NCBI RefSeq assembly: GCF_038396755.1
Contig: NZ_CP149822.1
Span: 4,432,001-4,496,000, forward strand
DNA: 64,000 nucleotides
Origin: Chitinophaga pollutisoli
Lineage (GTDB): Bacteria > Bacteroidota > Bacteroidia > Chitinophagales > Chitinophagaceae
Reading direction: 5' to 3'
The notes below the pieces were generated by a model. The model did not search any database, had not been told where the DNA came from, and worked only from the letters and a program-made list of their open reading frames with translations. The position numbers and the translations under genes were made by a program. Positions 39,081-47,777 of this stretch are shown here, piece by piece; the stretch's first letter is position 1; each line of letters starts with the position of its first letter.

Positions 39081-39107
39081 AAAGCCGCTTTACGAAGCGG
39101 CTTTTTT
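39081..39107 (+). terminator. Terminator of tRNA-Gln
   Basis: AAAGCCGCTT (39081-39090) pairs exactly with AAGCGGCTTT (39095-39104) around TACG, followed by T residues. Confidence 0.92.
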
Positions 39108-39128
39108 ATTTCAGTAAATGCCCGGTTT

Positions 39129-39224
39129 TCAAAAAATAACCGGCACTTTATTCTTTTCCATAATCGCCTGGAAACTGATCTGGTCGTTCCCGTCAAAAAG
39201 ATCATCCATAGTGGAATACGTCAT
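39129..39224 (-). CDS. Short ORF (31 codons) coupled to the decayed gene upstream
   Basis: On the minus strand an ATG at 39224 overlaps the TGA that ends the decayed gene (ATGA). It opens a 31-residue frame, MTYSTMDDLFDGNDQISFQA to KVPVIF. The composition is protein-like and the overlap suggests translational coupling. The frame ends 22 bases before the tRNA-Gln terminator, so it may be the truncated start of a longer gene. I recognise no family. Confidence 0.35.
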   Translation of the reverse strand: MTYSTMDDLFDGNDQISFQAIMEKNKVPVIF

Positions 39225-39742
39225 TTGAACTGACCGGCTTTTTCGTACAGGTTGATGCGGAAACCAAGCGGTACGGCATACAATACTTCCGTTGCATCCG
39301 CTACAAATACCATCTCCATGATCACTTCATGATATTCGTTTCGCGCCATGCGATGAAATGGCGATGGAAGAAATATTCCAGTGTGAGAAAATCTTCATGG
39401 TAACTGTAGATCATGCAATGTCTTCTGCGCGGCGCGGTTGCTGCCAAAGACGCCGGGGAAAGGATTTGTTCTGCGGCATGATCTTCACCGGCGGCGAAGA
39501 TGATCCGGCCGTTCATGCGTTCCGGTTTTTCGAATTCGATGGGATATTGATCGATATTATCCCGCCATTTTTCGTAATCCGATTTTACCGCATCGATTTC
39601 CAAAACTTTCGAGGTAATGTATTGGAAACTTTCTCCCGCATCCTGCGGAAAAACAATCACCAGTTCGGGCGTTCCGCCGATGTTCACAAAAAGGAAAAAG
39701 CACCGAATGCGTAGTGCACTGCCAGCGGGCGTCTTTGATCAT
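39221..39742 (-). pseudogene. Decayed gene with at least two frameshifts
   Basis: Three overlapping minus-strand frames read as one protein. MIKDARWQCTTHSVLFPF (from ATG 39742) continues, one base out of step, as VNIGGTPELVIVFPQD through LTLEYFFHRH. It then continues, again out of step near 39345-39360, as MARNEYHEVIMEMVFVADATEV through EKAGQFK, ending at 39221. The first shift is in a run of T and the second in a catcg-rich stretch. Composite length is about 170 residues. I do not recognise the family. Sequencing error could mimic this, but two independent shifts in one small gene favour decay. Confidence 0.6.
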
Positions 39743-39826
39743 TTTTTCTACATATCGCGTCCGCGGTGATTGGCGATTTCAGGGAAAGAATGTTGTGGAA
39801 AAATGATATATCCGCATCTATGTTGT

Positions 39827-40603
39827 ATGAAAATCTTCCTGTTGCTCATTTGTTCCCTGTTGGTATTTCCCGCTGCCGCGCAAACCATCGGCGAATGGCC
39901 GCTGCCGGCCGGGTTTCAACGAATGCTGCAAGCTTCCGGCAGCTTCGGCGCCTGGCTCCGCAACGTTCCCTTGAAAAAAACGACAACGGTGTATTTGTTC
40001 AACGGGGATAAGAAACGCAATCAATCGGCGCAGGTGGCTGTGCTGGATATTACCACCGGTAAAAAGGACCTCCAGCAATGTGCGGATGCCGTGATGCGCC
40101 TGTATGCGGAACATCTTTACGCGAACAATAAATACGGGCAGATCGTATTCAACGCCACCGACGGTACGCCGATAAATTACTCAGACTGGCGGAAAGGATG
40201 GCGATGGAAGCTTCGCGGCAACAAGCTCCTGAAATTACAAGTGACATCTCCCTGCGATACGCGCGCGTGTTTCGAAAGTTACCTGGAAACTGTATTCACA
40301 TACGCCGGTACGATTTCGCTGAAAAAGCAGTTGCAGCCGGTTCGCAATATATCCGACATTCGCCCGGGCGATGTTTTCATTGAAGGCGGATCCCCCGGCC
40401 ATGCGGTCATCGTGATGGATGTAGCGGTCAATATCCATGGCGACAAGAGATTCCTGCTGGCCCAGAGCTATATGCCTGCGCAGGACATTCATCTTTTAAA
40501 GAACCCCTCGTCCGCCAGCGCCTGGTATGCCCTTCCTGGAAGCACGTTGCGTACGCCGGAATGGACTTTTGGAAATGGAGGCGCTTTGATGCGGTTTAAA
40601 TGA
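39827..40603 (+). CDS. DUF4846 secreted protein
   Basis: Encodes 258 residues with a signal peptide (MKIFLLLICSLLVFPAAAQ). The body matches DUF4846: FGAWLRNVPLK, LDITTGKKDLQQCADAVMRLYAEHLY and INYSDWRKGWRW. A late segment, RPGDVFIEGGSPGHAVIVMDVAVN, resembles an NlpC/P60-like His-containing strand. Function is unknown. ATG 39827 is chosen because it starts the signal peptide; an upstream in-frame ATG gives a Cys-rich, unlikely leader. It converges with the CAP-domain gene five bases downstream. Confidence 0.85.
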   Translation: MKIFLLLICSLLVFPAAAQTIGEWPLPAGFQRMLQASGSFGAWLRNVPLKKTTTVYLFNGDKKRNQSAQVAVLDITTGKKDLQQCADAVMRLYAEHLYANNKYGQIVFNATDGTPINYSDWRKGWRWKLRGNKLLKLQVTSPCDTRACFESYLETVFTYAGTISLKKQLQPVRNISDIRPGDVFIEGGSPGHAVIVMDVAVNIHGDKRFLLAQSYMPAQDIHLLKNPSSASAWYALPGSTLRTPEWTFGNGGALMRFK

Positions 40604-40608
40604 AGTGA

Positions 40609-41157
40609 TTAATAAGACAAGGCGATTTCCTGCGTCCAGAAGTTTTTGTACCGCGCGACACCGGTTTCTTTCAGCAAGGGATTCATCATGGCCAGGCAAT
40701 GCGTTTTACTGCCCATCCAACCATCCACAACTGTTTTTTCAGTGAGTATACCCAGCGCGATATTTTCCGCATAACTTTTCCAGTGGTATCCCATTTTGTG
40801 CAGGCGGTCGCCGCCCGTACTGCCGTTGCGGCCTATATGGCTCATATACACGCTGTCGTTCATTTCCTTGCTATGTAGCCAGGAGGCTTTTTCCAGGCGG
40901 ATATTCCAGGTCAGGGGTGGCGCCGGCGGCATGTATTCTCCGCCGCAATTGCAGCCCTTGCTGCGATACGCATTGATGAGCCGGAGCATATTGGCGCTGT
41001 CGACGCGGTGCGTCATAACGAAAAACGAATCCCTGAAAGCGGGAATCTGCGCCAAGGTGGCGTTTTCGGGAGGGAGGTATTCTTCCAGCGGTTCCTTGGA
41101 GCAGGCGCAAAGGATAGCCAGGCCGGCGAAGAGGCAGGCAAACTGCAAGCTTTTCAT
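40609..41157 (-). CDS. CAP-domain (SCP/PR1-like) lipoprotein
   Basis: Encodes 182 residues. A lipoprotein signal ends LCAC with Cys19. The CAP domain has LRLINAYRSKGCNCGGEYMPPAPPLTWNIRLEKASWLHSKEMN, then FSHIGRNGSTGGDRLHKMGY-like and SYAENIALG motifs. The metal-site pattern His (SHIGRNG) with Glu (YAENIA) is visible. Two Cys (CNCGG) are close together. Such proteins are envelope-bound; enzymatic role is unclear. Confidence 0.88.
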   Translation of the reverse strand: MKSLQFACLFAGLAILCACSKEPLEEYLPPENATLAQIPAFRDSFFVMTHRVDSANMLRLINAYRSKGCNCGGEYMPPAPPLTWNIRLEKASWLHSKEMNDSVYMSHIGRNGSTGGDRLHKMGYHWKSYAENIALGILTEKTVVDGWMGSKTHCLAMMNPLLKETGVARYKNFWTQEIALSY

Positions 41158-41565
41158 ATGTTGGATTTTGGCCGGACAAGACAGGGGCGCCAGGCCGGAA
41201 AATTTCCGGCCAAAAATAAAGTTGCCCGCGCCGGACTGTTGCCGGAGGTGATAATTACATGAATACGGAAAGCGGCTGTGAAGGAAAGTTATTCGGAGTG
41301 GTTAAAATGGCCGTTACCGGCTGCTCATCTGCGCAATAAAGCTAAACGCTAATTCTGGTACAAAAGTAAACCAGCAAGTACCTTCGGATAATGACCGCCG
41401 TCATCGGCGCGAATGATCGTCGTGCGATTGATGGCAAAAGCTGTAATTGCGTATTTTCATAGAATGGACAAGTTATTGATCCCCGTACATGTCCGTTCGT
41501 TTGTAGAGAAGGTGCTGGTTCGTATCCGCAAGGAGCGGGGACTGCTACTAAAGAATGGTTGATCT
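41158..41565. other. 408-bp gap without a recognised feature
   Basis: Neither strand carries a convincing gene; the only open stretches are short or are shadows of the neighbouring oxidoreductase. No promoter or terminator stands out. Confidence 0.4.
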
Positions 41566-42756
41566 CTACGCTGGCCAATACTCCGTGCCCCCTGATTTGG
41601 CGGCCATATTCCCCATATGGATCGCCAGCGAGCTGTTTTTTGCGGTCAAAACATTGGAATCGGGCGTTTTGCCTTCCTGGATGCAGCGCCGGAAGTCTTC
41701 GAGCGCGTAGGTGGTGGGTTCGAGAAGGCGCTCGCCGGGCTGCAGCCATTTGATTTCTTCCGCGTCGCCCTGGGTTTTTACGCTGACAGTGGCGCCGGTG
41801 ACGCCATCCACCGTTCCCAACCTGTTTTGGGTATTTTCGGCGTAGATGTAAGCATTCTCCCGCTGGATCTCTACCGTCGCTTTTTCTCCGAAAATTTTGA
41901 TGTTATAGCTGTTGTAAGCGTTTGACAGCACCGAGGAAACGCTGGATTTAATCCCGCCCGGGTATTCGTATATGGCCCGGATGTGATCGTAGGTGTCCCG
42001 GCCGTCTTTCCAGTAATTGATGCCGCCCATGGCCACGGCGCGCGTGGGATTGGCGTCCAGCAGGAACTGGATCATATCGATTTGGTGGGCGCAGAGTTCA
42101 GACAGCGGGCCGCCGCAATACTCGCTATACATCCGCCAATTGACGATGCGTTCCAGTTTGGGATCGGAAACGGGATTGCGCCAGTCGGAATTGCGGTTGT
42201 ACTGGCTTTCGAGGTGCGTGATTTTGCCAAGCCAGTTCTGGCCGATGATTTCCTTGATTTTGCGGTAGAGTCCATAATAACGGTATTGGTAGCCAACCTG
42301 GAGTACGCGGTTGCTCTCCGCTACCTTTTTCTCTACGGCCAGGGCTTCGGCGATATTATATGACAAAGATTTTTCGAGGTAGACGTGTTTGCCGGCCGAC
42401 AGGGCGTCGATCGCCATGGGAGCGTGGAGGAAAAGTGGCGTGGCGATCACGACGGCGTCGAGGTTGCGGTCGTTGAGCAGTGCGCGGTGGTCGGTGTGGG
42501 CTTTCGCTTTGCCACCGGAGATGGTGATGGCTTTGCGGAGATTATCCGGCAAGATGTCGCAACAGGCGGTCACCTGGAAAGCCGGGATTTTCTGTAGTAA
42601 GGTGATGAGCCCGGCACCGCGGCTGCCGGTGCCGATGACGCCGACGCGGATCCGTGGGGCTGAGGCGGCGAGGAGCGGGGAGCTGAGGGCCATTCCGGCG
42701 ATGGCGGCGGTGCCGGTGGCGAGGAAATTTCTGCGGGAAATGTGCGAAGCGGTCAT
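41566..42756 (-). CDS. Gfo/Idh/MocA oxidoreductase, Tat-exported
   Basis: Encodes 396 residues. A twin-arginine signal (SRRNFLA at 8-14, then a hydrophobic segment to about 31) predicts folded export to the periplasm with its cofactor. The Rossmann motif is VGVIGTGSRGAGL, and VYLEKSLSYN holds the EKP-like catalytic Lys position (here EKS). C-terminal residues form the alpha/beta oligomerisation sheet. Exported relatives act on glycans, for example GH109-like or sugar-modifying NAD enzymes. It diverges from the SusC gene across 321 bp containing two TTTCGTTTC words, so it is probably part of the same locus. Confidence 0.88.
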   Translation of the reverse strand: MTASHISRRNFLATGTAAIAGMALSSPLLAASAPRIRVGVIGTGSRGAGLITLLQKIPAFQVTACCDILPDNLRKAITISGGKAKAHTDHRALLNDRNLDAVVIATPLFLHAPMAIDALSAGKHVYLEKSLSYNIAEALAVEKKVAESNRVLQVGYQYRYYGLYRKIKEIIGQNWLGKITHLESQYNRNSDWRNPVSDPKLERIVNWRMYSEYCGGPLSELCAHQIDMIQFLLDANPTRAVAMGGINYWKDGRDTYDHIRAIYEYPGGIKSSVSSVLSNAYNSYNIKIFGEKATVEIQRENAYIYAENTQNRLGTVDGVTGATVSVKTQGDAEEIKWLQPGERLLEPTTYALEDFRRCIQEGKTPDSNVLTAKNSSLAIHMGNMAAKSGGTEYWPA

Positions 42757-42853
42757 CTTGATCAGTTTAAAATCCGTTTATCGTCAACATATTGAACTGC
42801 TATCGCAAATATAGCGTTAAAATTTTCTTTTTCTTATTTTATAATGAGTGATG

Positions 42854-42872
42854 TTTTCGTTTCATTGTTTTG
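42854..42872 (+). promoter_or_regulatory. Putative DeoR-type operator upstream of susC, copy 1
   Basis: TTTTCGTTTCATTGTTTTG contains the core TTTCGTTTC found three-fold repeated in the regulator/AgaS intergenic region at 62282. It lies midway between the divergent oxidoreductase and SusC genes. Confidence 0.45.
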
Positions 42873-43014
42873 TTGTTATTTTTCATTGTAAACGTACCTT
42901 TTACGCTTACTGCTGCACCTTTAATCCCGCCAAAATTGCGAAAATAGCTGTCGAAAGTAATGTTGGATTGCCGTTTTTTGTCCTGATTTTCAAATTTTCG
43001 ATAATTATAGATAA

Positions 43015-43027
43015 GGAAACGAAAATG
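43015..43027 (-). promoter_or_regulatory. Putative DeoR-type operator at the susC promoter, copy 2
   Basis: CATTTTCGTTTCC on the minus strand. It directly abuts the -33 element at 43029, a good position for repression. Confidence 0.45.
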
Positions 43028-43028
43028 A

Positions 43029-43059
43029 TTTGTTTTTGAAAGCTTTTTATTTACTTTTA
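43029..43059 (+). promoter_or_regulatory. Promoter of the susCD operon
   Basis: TTTG at 43029-43032, a 19-nt spacer and TACTTTTA at 43052-43059 (one mismatch). The leader would be short, about 14-23 nt. Confidence 0.55.
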
Positions 43060-43077
43060 TGAAAGGGGTTTAAAAAC

Positions 43078-46000
43078 ATGCATACAATGAAAGAAAACTT
43101 TAAACTGAGATTCCTTGCCTTAATGCTTGCCTTCACAGCCGTTTCAACCACCGCGCTTGGGCAAGCGCTTACCGTGACAGGCACGGTTACATCGGAAAAA
43201 AATGGGGAGCCGCTTCCCGGAGTTTCCGTCACGTTATTGAATTCAACCAAATCAGCGATCACTGATGAAAAAGGCTTTTACCGGATTATTTTGCCTTCCT
43301 TGTCCGGGACACTCGTATTTACTTACATCGGCATGGAGAAAAAAGCGGAACCTATAGGCAACCGCACACTGGTTAACGTCCAGCTCGCAGAATCCAACAG
43401 CGCCCTGCAGGAAGTAGTTGTTACCGCCATTGGTATCGAACGAAAGCGCGCCGCGCTGGGATACTCCGCACAGGTAGTCAAAGGAAGCGAACTTACCGAA
43501 GCCCGCGAAGTGAACGTCGCTAACTCCCTCAAAGGGAAAGTCGCTGGCGTTTTCGTGAGCGCATCCGCAACGGGGCCCGGTGGTTCCAGTTATGTCAACA
43601 TCCGCGGCGCCAGCTCGTTCCAGGGCAACAACCAACCGCTGTACGTGATCGATGGCGTACCCATCGATAACCAGACCGTCGGCGCGCCCGACCTTAACAA
43701 CGCCCGCGGCACCGCCCGCGACTACGGCGACGGGATCGGCAACATCTCGCCCGATGACGTTGAAACCATCACGGTGCTCAAAGGCCCGAACGGTGCCTCG
43801 CTTTACGGCGCCCGCGGCGCCAACGGCGTTATCCTCATCACCACCAAAAAAGGAAAAGCCGGCAAACGCGCCAAAATCGATTTCAATTCCAACGCCGTAT
43901 GGGAAAAGCCGCTCGTGACACCGCAGCGCCAGAATTCATACGGTCCGGGTTATGGCGAATCCATCGAGTCGTGGGACCTCGTTACCATCGACGGCCGCGA
44001 AGTGCGCCAGCTCCCCGCAGGCATCCCTGATATGTGGGGCGCTAAATTCGACGGCCAGCCCATCGCGCTCGAACTCTGGCCCAGCCTCGGCGTGTTCTCC
44101 TATACCGGGAAAGGCTCCGACGAGTCACGCAATTTCTACGCCACCGGCAGCACCTACACCAACTCACTCGCCGTTTCCGGCGGCACCGAAAAAGTGAATT
44201 ACCGGGTGTCGTTTTCGGATCTGCGCAACAAGGGCATTTACCCCACATCCACCCTTGATCGCCAGACCCTAAACACCACCCTCGGATTCCAGGCTACGGA
44301 TAAACTCTATATCGAAACCCGCGTCAACTACATCCGCCAGGCCGGGAAAAACAGGCCGGGCTTCGGTACCGATATCAATACCATCGGTATGTCGCTCAAC
44401 CGTTTCCCCGCTTTCCTGTCGATGGACATGATGAAGGATTACAAAACACCCGACGGACAAGCCAATAACTGGACCGACGGCCGCCCGTTCAATCCTTACT
44501 GGGTGCTGAACGAGTTCCTCAGTACTGATAGCCGCGACCGTGTGAACGGCTACCTGCTGGCCCGGTATAAACTGGCGTCCTGGCTTACGTTGCAGGCACG
44601 CGGCGGCACCGACTTCTTCTTCGATGTACGCGATTCGCGCATTGGGGTGAATACGCCCACCGGCTCTGGGAACCTTCGCCGCGGACAGGTGAACAACGAC
44701 CGTATCCGCATGCGGGAAGACAACTTCGACGTATTGCTCACGGCCAATGGCGCGCTGAGCGATAAATTCACCGGAACTTTCTCCGTGGGCGCCAACCGCC
44801 TCGACCGCAAGCAGCAGGAGATGACGCTGCAGGGCAATAACCTGAATATCGATCATCTCTATAATATCATCAACGCAGGCCTGGTGGTGCCGGCCGACCG
44901 CCTCAACCGCCGCCGCATGAACTCGGGATATTTTACCGGCCAGATCGGGTATAATAATTTCCTTTTCCTGGATATTTCCGGTCGTAACGACTGGTCGTCG
45001 ACCCTCGGGGCCAATAACTACTCTTTCTTCTATCCCGCGGCCAGCGCCAGTTTCGTTTTTACTGACGCTTTCCAGATCAAAAATGACAAGTGGCTGAGTT
45101 TCGGTAAAGTGCGGTTGTCTTATGCCCAGGCGGGTAAAGACGCAAGCGCGTACCAGACGCAGATCGGGTATAACCTGAGCACGCTCAGTTACAATGGCCA
45201 GCGTATGGCTTCTACACCGGGGACTATTCCGCTGGTGGACCTCAAAAACGAACTGACGACTTCCTTTGAAACGGGTACGGAGCTGAAATTCTTCCGCGAC
45301 CGCCTGGGGATCGACTTTACGTATTATCATGCACGCGCCAAAAACCAGATACTGGGCGTGGATATCCCGGCGCCTACCGGCTTTTCGCGCAAGCTGATCA
45401 ATGCCGGTGAGATCCGTAATCGCGGTTTGGAGTTGATGGTAACGGGTACGCCTATATCGTCCCGCGGCTTCACCTGGAATATTTCCGTGAACGCCTCCCG
45501 CAACAGGTCGGAAGTGGTTTCCCTGGCGCCGGGCATCAATTCGCTGAATCTGTACAGCACGGGTGAAATGAGCATCGAGGCGCGGCCCGGACTGCCGTAC
45601 GGCAATATCGTGGGTTACAAGTACAAACGGACGGCTACTGGCGAGAAGTGGCTCAACGCTGCCGGCGCTTACCAGCGGGATGCTACTACTTCGGTGCTGG
45701 GTAACGTGCAGCCGGATTACCTGGCGGGCATCACCAACAATCTTTCCTATAAAGGGGTAAGCTTGTCGTTCCTGATCGATGTAAGGCAAGGTGGAAAGAT
45801 TTTCTCTTATTCCAAGCAGCAGCAATGGTCGGTGGGTACGGGTAAAGGCACGGAAAACGGCGACAACCTGATCGCCGATGGCGTGATCGAAGGGGCCGAC
45901 GGTAAATTCACCCGTAGCAATATCGTGCTGGGAAGATCGGCTTATTACCAGAGTATGAGTTATGGCAATATCAGCGAAGAATTCGTGCTGGACGCCAGTT

Positions 46001-46251
46001 ACATCGCGCTTCGCGAATTAACGCTGGGTTACAACGTCGGTAAGCATTTCCGTCAGGGCTTCATTCTGAAATCAGCCAAGCTGACGGCTGTTTGCCGCAA
46101 CGTGTTGTATCTGAAGCAGAATAAGCAAATCAAGGAGATGGGCGCCAATCCGGAAGGTGGCTTCGGGCCGTTTACCGTGGCGCAGGGCTTTGAGTCTACC
46201 GGTGTGCCCATTACCCGCAATTTTGGTCTGAACCTTTCTGTTTCCCTTTAA
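43078..46251 (+). CDS. SusC/RagA-family TonB-linked outer-membrane transporter
   Basis: Encodes 1057 residues (1054 if ATG 43087 is used). A signal peptide (about 5-28) is followed by a carboxypeptidase-regulatory-like domain (VTGTVTSEKNGEPLPGVSVTLLNSTKSAITDEKGFY). Then come the TonB-box region (LQEVVVTAIG) and a plug with NIRGASSFQGNNQPLYVIDGVPID and the ITVLKGPNGASLYGARGANGVILITTKKG motif. A 22-strand barrel completes it. It imports oligosaccharides across the outer membrane using TonB energy, with the SusD lipoprotein encoded next as lid. The gene opens the polysaccharide utilisation locus. No extracytoplasmic sigma/anti-sigma or hybrid two-component gene accompanies it. Confidence 0.96.
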   Translation: MHTMKENFKLRFLALMLAFTAVSTTALGQALTVTGTVTSEKNGEPLPGVSVTLLNSTKSAITDEKGFYRIILPSLSGTLVFTYIGMEKKAEPIGNRTLVNVQLAESNSALQEVVVTAIGIERKRAALGYSAQVVKGSELTEAREVNVANSLKGKVAGVFVSASATGPGGSSYVNIRGASSFQGNNQPLYVIDGVPIDNQTVGAPDLNNARGTARDYGDGIGNISPDDVETITVLKGPNGASLYGARGANGVILITTKKGKAGKRAKIDFNSNAVWEKPLVTPQRQNSYGPGYGESIESWDLVTIDGREVRQLPAGIPDMWGAKFDGQPIALELWPSLGVFSYTGKGSDESRNFYATGSTYTNSLAVSGGTEKVNYRVSFSDLRNKGIYPTSTLDRQTLNTTLGFQATDKLYIETRVNYIRQAGKNRPGFGTDINTIGMSLNRFPAFLSMDMMKDYKTPDGQANNWTDGRPFNPYWVLNEFLSTDSRDRVNGYLLARYKLASWLTLQARGGTDFFFDVRDSRIGVNTPTGSGNLRRGQVNNDRIRMREDNFDVLLTANGALSDKFTGTFSVGANRLDRKQQEMTLQGNNLNIDHLYNIINAGLVVPADRLNRRRMNSGYFTGQIGYNNFLFLDISGRNDWSSTLGANNYSFFYPAASASFVFTDAFQIKNDKWLSFGKVRLSYAQAGKDASAYQTQIGYNLSTLSYNGQRMASTPGTIPLVDLKNELTTSFETGTELKFFRDRLGIDFTYYHARAKNQILGVDIPAPTGFSRKLINAGEIRNRGLELMVTGTPISSRGFTWNISVNASRNRSEVVSLAPGINSLNLYSTGEMSIEARPGLPYGNIVGYKYKRTATGEKWLNAAGAYQRDATTSVLGNVQPDYLAGITNNLSYKGVSLSFLIDVRQGGKIFSYSKQQQWSVGTGKGTENGDNLIADGVIEGADGKFTRSNIVLGRSAYYQSMSYGNISEEFVLDASYIALRELTLGYNVGKHFRQGFILKSAKLTAVCRNVLYLKQNKQIKEMGANPEGGFGPFTVAQGFESTGVPITRNFGLNLSVSL

Positions 46252-46271
46252 TTCACTGAAAAATTAGCATT

Positions 46272-47777
46272 ATGCGATTGATATATAAATGGATCATGGT
46301 GGCTGGCGGATGCGTGGCGTTGGGAAGTTGTACGAAGGATTTCAAGGAAATCAACACCAATCCCACGCTCATCGGCCGGGATATCGTACAGCCGCAGCTG
46401 TTGTTTACCAGCGCTATTAAGAATTTCGTGTTCCAGAACCAGACGCACGGTCTGCTGGCGGATTACGCAGGCTATTATAAAAATCCCGCGTCCGGGAATG
46501 TTTTCCAGAACCGGGATTGGAGTAATCCATTCAATACCCATTACCGTAACTATCTCATCAATTTCTCCGAAATGATCCGGCTGTGCGAGCAAGATCCCTT
46601 GCGCAGGAACATGTTGAATATCGGTAGGATTTGCCGGGCGATGGTCTTCCAGCAACTGACCGACGCTTACGGTGATGTGCCATATTTCGATGCGGTGAAG
46701 TCAGTAGAAAATGTGATCGTACAACCTAAATACGATACCCAGGAAGCGATCTACCGCGAAATGCTGAAGGAGTTGGATGAGGCGTATGAAGCGCTGCAGA
46801 GCGATCCTGCCCAGTTCTCGCTGGGAAATGCGGATATCGTGTTGAAAGGGAATGTGGATGGATGGAAGCGGCTGGCCAACTCGTTGCGCCTCCGCATGGC
46901 GATGCGCGTACGTTACGCGGCGCCCGACCTGGCGAAACAGCATATCGATGAAGTGATGACCCGGCCATTCATCACCACGAACGCGCAGAACGTGAAACTG
47001 GCTACGCTCAATGACGGGAATGCGGATAATGCGAATCCTTTCTATTCGAGACAACAGACGAGCCCGAATAATATGGTCGTGTCCTTCACGCTGACCGACA
47101 ATCTCAAGCGCCTGAGCGACCCGCGCCTGCCGTTGCTCGCGCGCCCGGCCAACGCGCCAGAAGCGGGATACCGCGGTGTTCCCCTTCAGTTCGAAACGAC
47201 GGATGGCGTTCCGAGCCCTTATCAGACGGACTCCGTGTCCAGGATGGCGCTTACCTTTCTTCAACCGGTAATTGATATTGTCATCATGAATGCGTCTGAA
47301 GTATTCCTCCTCCGCGCTGAAGCAGCGCTCGCGGGGATTACGAACGAAGATGAACAGGATCTCTATCGCCAGGGAATCCAGCTGGCGATGGCGCAATATG
47401 GCGTGGCCGCTGGCGACATCACCACGTACCTCGCTTCCCCGGCTGCTACCCTGGCCGGTACAGACGAGCAAAAACTCGAACAGATCATCGTGCAAAAATG
47501 GCTGGCCGTTTACTACAATATAAACGAGGGCTGGGCGGAATTCCGGAGAACGGGTTACCCCAGGATCTGGACCGGCACGCTGAAAGGAGACACCGACGGC
47601 AATATACCCCGCAGGCTTACGTATCCGTTGGCAGAGTCCCTCCGGAACGGTGATAATTACAAGGCGGCCGTATCCCGTCTCAGTGGTGGCGATATCCTTA
47701 TGAGCCGCGTTTGGTGGGACAAAAAAGCCGGCCTTCCGCTGGCGCATCCCAAACAAGGCCAGCAATATCCTGAATAG
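46272..47777 (+). CDS. SusD/RagB-family surface lipoprotein
   Basis: Encodes 501 residues. The lipoprotein signal ends at Cys20 (GSC), then TKDFKEINTNPT, the usual SusD-like (SusD_2) start. Helical repeats follow (MLNIGRICRAMVFQQLTDAYGDVPYFDAVK; PKYDTQEAIYREMLKELDEAYEAL), with FLLRAEAALAG and WAEFRRTGYPRI. It binds glycan at the cell surface and caps the SusC pore. It starts 20 nt after susC, and its TAG overlaps the GTG start of the next gene by one base. Confidence 0.95.
   Translation: MRLIYKWIMVAGGCVALGSCTKDFKEINTNPTLIGRDIVQPQLLFTSAIKNFVFQNQTHGLLADYAGYYKNPASGNVFQNRDWSNPFNTHYRNYLINFSEMIRLCEQDPLRRNMLNIGRICRAMVFQQLTDAYGDVPYFDAVKSVENVIVQPKYDTQEAIYREMLKELDEAYEALQSDPAQFSLGNADIVLKGNVDGWKRLANSLRLRMAMRVRYAAPDLAKQHIDEVMTRPFITTNAQNVKLATLNDGNADNANPFYSRQQTSPNNMVVSFTLTDNLKRLSDPRLPLLARPANAPEAGYRGVPLQFETTDGVPSPYQTDSVSRMALTFLQPVIDIVIMNASEVFLLRAEAALAGITNEDEQDLYRQGIQLAMAQYGVAAGDITTYLASPAATLAGTDEQKLEQIIVQKWLAVYYNINEGWAEFRRTGYPRIWTGTLKGDTDGNIPRRLTYPLAESLRNGDNYKAAVSRLSGGDILMSRVWWDKKAGLPLAHPKQGQQYPE

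Noticed and set aside
41500..41560. A T-arm-like word (GGTTCGTATCC) in the gap before the oxidoreductase gene
   Set aside because: No matching acceptor or anticodon arm can be drawn around it.
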